A stretch of 18,751 bases of DNA from Bacteroidales bacterium UBA6428 (lineage in GTDB: Bacteria; Bacteroidota; Bacteroidia; Bacteroidales; UBA932). Below the pieces are notes generated by a model. That model had not been told where the DNA came from. It saw only the letters and a program-made list of their open reading frames with translations, and did no database searches. The stretch spans positions 1 to 18,751 of the forward strand of contig DJOW01000025.1 of the NCBI GenBank assembly GCA_002437305.1, written 5' to 3'. Shown here piece by piece: positions 13,363 through 18,751 of the stretch (position 1 is its first letter; every line of letters begins with the position of its first letter). The position numbers and the translations under genes were made by a program.

Positions 13363-14600
13363 AGCTTTCTTTTTCCGGAGAAGAGTCGCTGTGGCAGCTC
13401 CATCGCCACGATTATGCCAAGGACTATCGCTATGGCGGCCTTGACTGCGGTGAACCCGGCTGTGGCGGACAGGTAGAACTGACTGGAGACAAGGTAGTAG
13501 GTGAACCAGAATATTCCTGCTCCCGGGACGAGGGGGAATATTCCGCAAAGCAGGTAGACAGTGCTGGGGCATTTGTCTTTTACCGCGGTGAAGCGGGAAA
13601 GGATGCAGATTATGATTGTGGCCACTGTGATTGAGACTGTCGGTCCTGAGTGGCAGAACCGTGTGAGCATCAGGTATATGACCCAACCGATTGCTCCGAT
13701 TGCTCCGGAGGTGACATATTGCTTGCGCGGCGCTCCGAAGAGGATCGCGAAGGCGAATGTGCCGATGAAGGCCGCGAGGCATTGCCACAGGATTCCGGCG
13801 GTCTGGGGGTTGATTGTCATCCCGCTGAGTTCAATCATTCCATCAAACAGCCATCCATCGGCCACGAAGCTGATACTCACGCCAAGAGCGATGCAGATGA
13901 ATCCGAGCATCGCGTCAGTGAGGCGGGTGATTCCGGCGATGTAGTCGGAATTGGCAAGATCCCTGACCCCGTTCACGAACGGGACTCCGGGAATGAGAGG
14001 CATGACGGCTCCTATTATGATGTTGCTGAGACTGTCACCGAAGCCCAGCCTGTACGATGCGAGGCAGAGGGCTGTGGCGACAAGGGAGTTGCAGATGCCT
14101 CCGACTATCTTTGAGAGTGAGACGCTGACGTAAAGGCAAAAGACGTACAAAAGCGCTCCGATCACGAGATCAGCGGCGCAGTCCATAAATCCGCCACCGA
14201 ACACAGCGCAGAATCCGGCCGCGCCCAAGGCAGATCCGGCGATCTGCTCCCAAGCAGGTTTGGCAGGAGAGTCCTTTATTGACTCAAGCCTTTGCCTTGC
14301 ATCCGCAAGAGTGTGCTTGTTGGCAGCGATCTCGTAACTTAACTGGTTTACCGCTACAACTTTCGAGAGTTGGATGCCACGGATCGGGATGAACTCCACA
14401 TTGGCGTACTTACCGAGCGAGCCGGTTGTGAATATGCCGTTGCTTAGCACGAAAAAATGACCGGAATCCACCCCGTAGTGCGATGCGATCCGTTCCATCG
14501 TGTCCTCCACGCGGGAAATCTCGGCTCCGTTCTCCAGCAGGATATGGCCGGCAATCGAAGCGACTTCCAGAACTTCTGTCGTGTTGTCCGTCTCTGTCAT
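13359..14600 (-). CDS. threonine/serine exporter family protein (ThrE-type)
   Basis: A 413-residue protein combining both halves of the ThrE family. The N-terminal cytosolic domain (about 10-130, ThrE/YjjP type) has HILLENGAEISRVEDTMERIASHYG, which contains the family GAExxRxE motif. The membrane part has about ten helices: five in the first domain (about 125-255) and more in the C-terminal YjjB-like domain (about 270-405, GILWQCLAAFIGTFAFAILFGAPRK). In Corynebacterium ThrE exports threonine and serine using the proton gradient; the substrate here is by family. The ATG at 14600 is the only sensible start and lies 4 nt after the -7 box, which argues for a leaderless or nearly leaderless mRNA. 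Its stop shares CTAG with the convergent gtrA-like gene. Confidence 0.9.
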   Translation of the reverse strand: MTETDNTTEVLEVASIAGHILLENGAEISRVEDTMERIASHYGVDSGHFFVLSNGIFTTGSLGKYANVEFIPIRGIQLSKVVAVNQLSYEIAANKHTLADARQRLESIKDSPAKPAWEQIAGSALGAAGFCAVFGGGFMDCAADLVIGALLYVFCLYVSVSLSKIVGGICNSLVATALCLASYRLGFGDSLSNIIIGAVMPLIPGVPFVNGVRDLANSDYIAGITRLTDAMLGFICIALGVSISFVADGWLFDGMIELSGMTINPQTAGILWQCLAAFIGTFAFAILFGAPRKQYVTSGAIGAIGWVIYLMLTRFCHSGPTVSITVATIIICILSRFTAVKDKCPSTVYLLCGIFPLVPGAGIFWFTYYLVSSQFYLSATAGFTAVKAAIAIVLGIIVAMELPQRLFSGKRKL

Positions 14601-14604
14601 GCCG

Positions 14605-14612
14605 CAAAATTA
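14605..14612 (-). promoter_or_regulatory. -7 promoter box of the thrE-like gene
   Basis: TAATTTTG on the minus strand, a perfect TAnnTTTG, followed by CGGC and the ATG. Confidence 0.6.
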
Positions 14613-14640
14613 CAATAAAATCGGCAGATTGTTGTAATTT
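14607..14640. promoter_or_regulatory. 9-bp inverted repeat overlapping the thrE promoter
   Basis: AAATTACAA (14607-14615) and TTGTAATTT (14632-14640) are exact reverse complements separated by 16 bp. The left arm covers most of the -7 box, so a dimeric repressor bound here would block transcription. Centre-to-centre spacing of 25 bp is about two and a half helical turns. Confidence 0.4.
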
Positions 14641-14699
14641 GCTTTCGTGTGCTGGATCGTGTCTGTCATGGCCGCCTTTATGTCAGCGTTGTCCGATCG

Positions 14700-14748
14700 C
14701 TTCGACAGCCCGGCGACCACGGACGCTTGGTCACCGAGCCTGCCGAAG
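14700..14748. repeat. REP-like imperfect hairpin at the 3' end of sotB
   Basis: CTTCGACAGCCCGGCGACC (14700-14718) pairs with GGTCACCGAGCCTGCCGAAG (14729-14748) apart from a few mismatches and one bulge, around a 10-nt loop. It includes the sotB stop (14731-14733) and the codons for its last residues. The consensus (CTTCGACAGGCTCGGTGACC-like) resembles dispersed REP-type hairpins found after genes in many bacteria. It could also end sotB transcription. Confidence 0.5.
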
Positions 14749-15933
14749 TGATGAGCTTCTGGTAACAATGTGTTTCCAACAGACCAGTGCCAGCGTCACT
14801 ATCACCCCGCCAACGATCCCGATGAACGAAATCGACAGATGCGAGCAGACCATTCCTCCGACCAAGGCCCCTGTTCCGATGCCGAAATTGAATATTCCCG
14901 AAAAGATTGACATGGCGACGGATGTCTGAGACTGTGGAGTGTCCGAGATGATCTCGGCCTGCATCGCCACGTTGAAAGCCGTCGCCGACATCCCGATGAG
15001 GGCGCAGACCGCAATGGTGGCAGGAATGCTGAAGGCGAGGGGACGCATAAGGATAACTCCACAGATCAAACCCGCAAGCGTGAGGTTGATGAACTTGTAC
15101 CTGTATTTCGGAAAATACTTTGAGAACAACATGCTTCCGATGATCCCGGCTCCACCGAAGAGCATCAAGGTCAGCGTTATCTGGTTCTCCGTCATCTTCC
15201 CGACCTGCTGGAGGAACGGTTCTATGTAACTGTACGCTGTGTAGTAACCGGTGGCAAAGGCGGCGGTGGTTATGAATATTCCGACAAGGATCCTGTTCTT
15301 CAGCATCGCCGGCAGGTCATGGGCGGTCATTCCGCCTCCGCTTGGCACCCTCTGGAGCAATGCGGAAAGATAGAGGAGAATAAACAATGCCACAGCCCCG
15401 ATGCTGAGGAAGGTCATTCTCCACCCAACGCTAAGACCTATGACGCGTCCAAGCGGCAGACCGAGGATCATCGCGATGGATGATCCGGTGACTATCATGC
15501 TGAGTGCTATAGGCTTATGACTAGCGGGGACAATCCTTACCGCTATGATTGAGATTATTGACCAAAAGATGGAATGCGCGCATGCGACACCGATTCTGGA
15601 AGCCAACAACATTCCAAAGGATGTCGAGAGATAAGACATCACCTGAAATGATGTAAACACTGCGATGACCCCAAGGAGAAGTCTGCGCATCTCCAACTTG
15701 GAAGTCATCAGCATAAGTGGAAGTGAAAGAGCCATGACGACCCATGCATAGACCGAGATCAGCATCCCCGCTTTCGCCTCGTTCAACCCGAAATCCCTGC
15801 CGATGTCCGTAAGAAGGGCGATCGGGATGAACTCCGAAGTGTTGAATATGAACGCTGAGAGTGTCAGCCCCACCAAAGCCATCCACGTTTTCAAGGACAT
15901 CTCTGGTTCCTTGATCTGATCAACCATTAACAT
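14731..15933 (-). CDS. sotB: SotB-like sugar efflux MFS transporter
   Basis: A 12-helix major facilitator protein of 400 residues. It resembles E. coli SotB along its whole length: FIFNTSEFIPIALLTDIG, GVACAHSIFWSII, MILGLPLGRVIG with GWRMTF, YTAYSYIEPFLQ, GGAGIIGSMLF and FSGIFNFGIGTGALVGG each have a close counterpart there. SotB exports arabinose and related sugars or IPTG when they accumulate. The start is given at the first ATG; an internal Met (MSLKTWMALVG, residue 13) is the position where most homologues begin and is a real alternative. The last residues (SLRQAR) are encoded by a REP-like hairpin and differ from the SotB tail. It is divergent from the patatin gene, with both promoters in an 83-bp gap. 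Confidence 0.88.
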   Translation of the reverse strand: MLMVDQIKEPEMSLKTWMALVGLTLSAFIFNTSEFIPIALLTDIGRDFGLNEAKAGMLISVYAWVVMALSLPLMLMTSKLEMRRLLLGVIAVFTSFQVMSYLSTSFGMLLASRIGVACAHSIFWSIISIIAVRIVPASHKPIALSMIVTGSSIAMILGLPLGRVIGLSVGWRMTFLSIGAVALFILLYLSALLQRVPSGGGMTAHDLPAMLKNRILVGIFITTAAFATGYYTAYSYIEPFLQQVGKMTENQITLTLMLFGGAGIIGSMLFSKYFPKYRYKFINLTLAGLICGVILMRPLAFSIPATIAVCALIGMSATAFNVAMQAEIISDTPQSQTSVAMSIFSGIFNFGIGTGALVGGMVCSHLSISFIGIVGGVIVTLALVCWKHIVTRSSSLRQAR

Positions 15934-15956
15934 AATAAAATTTAACTAACCGGGCG

Positions 15957-15964
15957 CAAATTTA
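15957..15964 (-). promoter_or_regulatory. -7 promoter box of sotB
   Basis: TAAATTTG on the minus strand, a perfect match, 23 nt before the first ATG (15933). Confidence 0.5.
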
Positions 15965-15993
15965 GAAAAGAATCAGATTTATTCCTATCTTTA
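15963..15993 (+). promoter_or_regulatory. promoter of the patatin gene
   Basis: TTAG (15963-15966) followed after 19 bp by TATCTTTA (15986-15993). Each element has one mismatch to the Bacteroidota TTTG / TAnnTTTG pair at the usual spacing. It partly overlaps the divergent sotB -7 box, so the two promoters may compete. Confidence 0.4.
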
Positions 15994-16016
15994 TACTCTT
16001 TAAACCGTTATGAAGT

Positions 16017-17021
16017 ATGACAAAGGATGTCGCATTGGTGCTTTCGAGTGGCGGGCCGAGAGGTTTTGCCTATATCGGCGCTATAGAGGAACTGGAAAGA
16101 AGAGGCTACAACATCACTTCCGTGACTGGATGCTCGATCGGTTCGCTTGTCGGGGGGGTCTATGCCGCCGGAGGTCTGGATGGCTTCAAGGAATGGCTGT
16201 TCAACTTGGACAGCACCAAGCTGCTTTCTCTTCTTGATGTTTCCATCAGCAAGAGTTACCTTGTCAAAGGCGATAAGGTGATCGAGTCTATCAAGAAGGT
16301 TGTCCCAGACGTGAACATCGAGGATCTGCCGGTTCCATACCGCGCCGTTGCCACTGACCTTTACACCGGTGAGGAAGTCGTGTTCAGCAAGGGAAAGTTG
16401 TTTGACGCGATTCGTGCCTCGATTTCGATTCCTTCTTTGTTCCGCCCGGTGAAGTACGGCTACCACACTTTGATTGACGGAGGGATTGTAAACACGTTGC
16501 CACTCAGCCAGGCTGTCCGGAACGGACATGATATTTTGGTGGCCTTTGATGTCAACCAGATTGATCCTGGGCGGATAACAAATTATCTTAAGGCGTTGGA
16601 CGAGGCTCACGAGGAAGATTCTGAGCTCAAGTCCGACACTTTGGGCACTTTCAGTGACCTCGCCCTTCGGAAAGGCCTTCCTCTTATCGACCGTGTGCGG
16701 TTGTTGGGCGACGAGGCCCAGAGAGCCTACAAGGAATTGCGTCAGATCAACCGCAAGACCAAACGGATAGAGCGGAAAGCCCACGACGAGAAAGTTCCGA
16801 CGGGCGACAACTACTATTCCATCCTGACAAGAACCTTCTCCCTGATGAACCACACGATCTCAAAGCAGGCCATCCAGCTCTACAAGCCTGACGTGCTGGT
16901 GGGCATGAACTTTGATTCCTACGGCCCCATCCCAGACTACGCCAAGGGCGAGGAGATCGCCGCCAAAGGCAGCGAGCTGATGTCCGCCGCCCTTGATGAA
17001 TATGAAAGCCGCGCCAAATAA
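16017..17021 (+). CDS. patatin-like phospholipase
   Basis: A 334-residue serine acyl hydrolase expected to cleave acyl chains from phospholipids or other esters. The glycine-rich oxyanion loop is SSGGPRG (10-16), the nucleophile elbow is G38-C-S40-I-G42, and D154-G-G completes the Ser-Asp dyad. The patatin domain covers about 5-170; the remaining 160 residues are charged and mostly helical with no clear domain. There is no signal peptide, so it is probably cytoplasmic (RssA/YchK-type). An ATG seven bases upstream (16010) is out of frame and would give a different short product, so the start at 16017 is chosen because the patatin strand follows at once. It may form an operon with the ZIP gene 29 nt downstream. 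Confidence 0.9.
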   Translation: MTKDVALVLSSGGPRGFAYIGAIEELERRGYNITSVTGCSIGSLVGGVYAAGGLDGFKEWLFNLDSTKLLSLLDVSISKSYLVKGDKVIESIKKVVPDVNIEDLPVPYRAVATDLYTGEEVVFSKGKLFDAIRASISIPSLFRPVKYGYHTLIDGGIVNTLPLSQAVRNGHDILVAFDVNQIDPGRITNYLKALDEAHEEDSELKSDTLGTFSDLALRKGLPLIDRVRLLGDEAQRAYKELRQINRKTKRIERKAHDEKVPTGDNYYSILTRTFSLMNHTISKQAIQLYKPDVLVGMNFDSYGPIPDYAKGEEIAAKGSELMSAALDEYESRAK

Positions 17022-17050
17022 TTCACTGCATTCGTAAAAAAATTGATTCT

Positions 17051-17839
17051 ATGAATATGGACATGACGGTGTTGGCGACCATATTGATGCCTTTTGCCGG
17101 GACGGTGATCGGTTCGGCGTTCGTTTTCTTTATGAAAAGGGAGATGCCGGTGCTTTTGCAGAAAGCTTTGCTGGGTTTCGCGTCCGGGGTGATGGTGGCG
17201 GCTTCGGTCTGGTCCCTGCTGATTCCAAGTATGGAAATGTCAGCCTTTGAAGGGGTGTTGACAGTAATCCCGGCTGCCTTCGGTCTTATTGCCGGAATGT
17301 GTTTTCTGCTTGCGGTTGACTATCTTACACCTCACCTTCACATAGGGGATGACAAACCGGAAGGCTTGAAGGCCCGGATCTCGAAAACAGCGATGCTGGC
17401 CTTGGCTGTGACAATCCACAACATTCCTGAAGGCATGGCGGTCGGAGTGGTGATCGCCGGCTCTTTGCAGGACGGAATCGCAATAGCCCCTGCAGCGGCT
17501 ATGGCCACGGCCATCGGAATAGCGATTCAGAATATTCCCGAAGGGGCGATCATCTCCATGCCGATGCGCGCCGCCGGAAACACCCGCACGAAATCCTTTC
17601 TGATTGGCAGCCTGAGCGGAATCGTCGAGCCTGTCGGAGCATTGCTGGTGATGTTGCTGGCATCATTGATGACCCCGATCCTGCCGTATTTCCTGGCCTT
17701 CGCCGCCGGTGCGATGCTCTATGTCGTTGTGGAAGAACTGATTCCGGAGGCATCTGAAGGCCGTCACTCCAACATAGGAACAATCGGATTCGCCATCGGC
17801 TTCGTCCTGATGATGGTTCTGGATGTCGTGCTGGGGTGA
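17051..17839 (+). CDS. ZIP-family divalent metal transporter (GufA-like)
   Basis: A 262-residue inner-membrane protein with about eight helices, probably moving Zn2+ (and perhaps Fe2+ or Mn2+). The binuclear metal site is visible: H123-N-I-P-E127-G in helix 4 and Q160-N-I-P-E164-G in helix 5. The second site has Gln where many relatives have His, which is common in the GufA branch. The helix 3-4 loop (TPHLHIGDDKPEG) has two histidines that may bind metal. The usual direction for ZIPs is import, opposite to the P1B-ATPase and CDF in this window. It begins 29 nt after the patatin gene with no clear promoter between, suggesting co-transcription. Three palindromes follow its stop codon. Confidence 0.9.
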   Translation: MNMDMTVLATILMPFAGTVIGSAFVFFMKREMPVLLQKALLGFASGVMVAASVWSLLIPSMEMSAFEGVLTVIPAAFGLIAGMCFLLAVDYLTPHLHIGDDKPEGLKARISKTAMLALAVTIHNIPEGMAVGVVIAGSLQDGIAIAPAAAMATAIGIAIQNIPEGAIISMPMRAAGNTRTKSFLIGSLSGIVEPVGALLVMLLASLMTPILPYFLAFAAGAMLYVVVEELIPEASEGRHSNIGTIGFAIGFVLMMVLDVVLG

Positions 17840-17888
17840 TTCCTGCTCATGAGTCTGATGCCGAGACATCTGGTTTTCCTCGGACGCA

Positions 17889-17938
17889 AGAAGGCCTTCT
17901 CTTTTTTTATGGTTTGGCCAAACCTTATGAATATTCAT
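17889..17938. repeat. three perfect palindromes in a row
   Basis: AGAAGGCCTTCT (17889-17900), GGTTTGGCCAAACC (17911-17924) and ATGAATATTCAT (17927-17938) are each exact palindromes. The first is followed by CTTTTTTTAT and could act as a weak terminator for the ZIP transcript, although its stem allows only about four pairs. The other two lie just upstream of the candidate promoter of the next gene and could be operators. Confidence 0.5.
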
Positions 17939-17939
17939 T

Positions 17940-17970
17940 TTTGGTGTTAATTTTACTATTTTTGTATTTG
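17940..17970 (+). promoter_or_regulatory. promoter of the AAA-ATPase-like gene
   Basis: TTTG (17940-17943), 19 bp, then TGTATTTG (17963-17970, one mismatch) fits the Bacteroidota -33/-7 pair. A perfect TATTTTTG also occurs at 17957-17964, overlapping it but with only 13 bp to the TTTG. Either gives a leader of about 60-70 nt. Confidence 0.4.
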
Positions 17971-17993
17971 TTACCCTTGGGGAGGAATGAACC

Positions 17994-18026
17994 ATGCTGC
18001 GGAACAAAGGTTTGGAATTTAATTGA
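17994..18026 (+). other. possible 10-codon leader ORF before the AAA-ATPase-like gene
   Basis: ATG at 17994 opens a frame MLRNKGLEFN ending in TGA at 18024-18026, 8 nt before the next ATG. A GGGGAGG sequence 8 nt upstream is a strong Shine-Dalgarno site, unusual in this window. An ATG at 17987 in another frame reads 11 codons to a TAA. Coding is unproven. Confidence 0.2.
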
Positions 18027-18034
18027 CTGACTAT

Positions 18035-18751
18035 ATGGCGAACAAAGAGATATTGTACCCGATCGGTGTGCAGACTTTCGGGAAGGTGATAGAGGGAGGC
18101 TATCTTTACATAGACAAAACCGGCTATGTGTATGACCTCGCTCAAAAATATTCATATATATTTCTGAGCAGGCCGCGGCGGTTCGGCAAGTCGCTGCTGT
18201 CCTCCACTTTCCATAGTTACTTCGCCGGGGAGAGGGAACTGTTTGAAGGATTGAAGGCAGGGGAGTTGGAGACGGAATGGAAGAGACATCCTGTGCTACA
18301 TTTCGACATGTCTACGGCCAAACATTTAAACGAGGAGCAGTTACTTCGTGTTCTCGATTATAAACTTTCGGAATATGAGTCTGATTATGGAATATCTCTA
18401 AGCGTAGAGAGTGTGGATGTCAATGCAAGGTTGGAAATTCTGGTAAAATCAGCTTTTGAACAAACTGGATCCAAGGTTGTGCTGATTATTGATGAATATG
18501 ACGCTCCTCTGCTTGACGTGATGAACGACAGGGAAAAACTATCATCGTTACGTCAGATAATGAGAAACTTCTACAGCCCCATCAAAAGTCTGGACCCTTA
18601 TCTCCGCTTCGTGTTCATCACCGGAATCAACAAATTCGCGCAGTTGAGCATATTCAGTGAACTGAATAATCTGATGAACATTTCGATGATCCCTGAATAT
18701 TCCGCTATCTGCGGCATCTCGCAGACGGAACTTGAGACGAATTTTCAGGAA
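18035..18751 (+). CDS. AAA-ATPase-like protein of the AAA-ATPase_like/DUF1703 family (3' end outside window)
   Basis: The first 239 codons of a gene running off the right edge. The N-terminus (ILYPIGVQTFGKVIEGGYLYIDKTGYVYDL) and FLSRPRRFGKSLLSSTF (Walker A-like loop, G51-K52-S53) are characteristic of the Bacteroidota AAA-ATPase_like family. K147-VVLIIDEYDAPLLDV is the Walker B strand (D153, E154), and RFVFITGINKFAQLSIFSELNNL is the sensor region. Complete members are about 520 residues and carry a C-terminal PD-(D/E)XK nuclease-like domain (DUF1703) that would lie beyond the window. The family is present in many copies in gut Bacteroidales genomes and its role is not established; mobility or defence has been suggested. 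Its coding sequence looks AT-richer than its neighbours, consistent with transfer. Confidence 0.85.
   Translation, partial: MANKEILYPIGVQTFGKVIEGGYLYIDKTGYVYDLAQKYSYIFLSRPRRFGKSLLSSTFHSYFAGERELFEGLKAGELETEWKRHPVLHFDMSTAKHLNEEQLLRVLDYKLSEYESDYGISLSVESVDVNARLEILVKSAFEQTGSKVVLIIDEYDAPLLDVMNDREKLSSLRQIMRNFYSPIKSLDPYLRFVFITGINKFAQLSIFSELNNLMNISMIPEYSAICGISQTELETNFQE

Noticed and set aside
13138..13788. 216-codon minus-strand frame across the gtrA/thrE junction
   Set aside because: His/Arg/Pro-rich antisense composition; both overlapped genes are clear family members.
16008..16853. 281-codon minus-strand frame opposite the patatin gene
   Set aside because: No family resemblance, while the opposite strand has the complete patatin motifs.
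1..18751. Search by eye for tRNA, rRNA, CRISPR repeats, transposases, integrases and phage genes
   Set aside because: None was seen; the repeats present are short, intergenic and not regularly spaced.

Overview
The window looks like a chromosomal segment of a Bacteroidales-type bacterium (phylum Bacteroidota) with moderately high GC. The evidence is indirect but consistent. There are no Shine-Dalgarno sites before most genes. Many genes are preceded by the Bacteroidota promoter element TAnnTTTG. The encoded families are typical of the group: an NhaC antiporter, a long CPA2 antiporter with two RCK_C domains, a DUF3298 lipoprotein-like protein, a two-domain GNAT protein, and an AAA-ATPase-like (DUF1703 type) gene at the right edge. 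No rRNA, tRNA, CRISPR array, transposase or phage gene was seen. Genes are tightly packed and no gap exceeds 200 bp.

Layout from left to right. Positions 122-2834 (minus) hold a three-gene operon: a GNAT-like acyltransferase, a CDP-alcohol phosphatidyltransferase and a lysophospholipid acyltransferase. It looks like a membrane-lipid pathway whose product cannot be read from sequence. Positions 3023-4376 (minus) hold a Fur-family metal repressor overlapping an EamA/DMT permease. Divergent from it at 4484-6370 (plus) is a Zn/Cd/Pb-type P1B-ATPase, with a 13-bp palindrome between the two. Next come a short-chain dehydrogenase (6547-7371, plus) and, convergent with it, an operon of an NhaC Na+/H+ antiporter and a cation diffusion facilitator (7372-9560, minus). 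A DUF3298 protein (9665-10492, plus) is convergent with a CPA2 cation:proton antiporter (10489-12738, minus). A GtrA-like protein (12901-13362, plus) is convergent with a ThrE-type threonine/serine exporter (13359-14600, minus). Upstream of thrE lie a SotB-like sugar-efflux MFS protein (14731-15933, minus) and, divergent from it, a patatin phospholipase followed by a ZIP metal transporter (16017-17839, plus). The window ends inside an AAA-ATPase-like gene (18035 onward, plus).

Functionally this is mostly an envelope and ion-homeostasis neighbourhood. It has three divalent-metal transporters (P1B-ATPase, CDF, ZIP) and a metal-type regulator, two cation/proton antiporters, three small-molecule exporters or permeases, and lipid synthesis and lipid hydrolysis enzymes. 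The most noteworthy signals are structural. Three promoters have the -7 box ending exactly 4 nt before the ATG (TAnnTTTGCGnnATG), which implies leaderless or nearly leaderless mRNAs. Two convergent gene pairs share one CTAG as both stop codons, and a third pair abuts with no gap. There are several intergenic inverted repeats, including a REP-like hairpin that encodes the last residues of SotB and a run of three perfect palindromes before the AAA-ATPase gene. No clearly new multi-gene defence or metabolic system is evident; the lipid operon and the Fur/P1B-ATPase pair are the best candidates for new biology.
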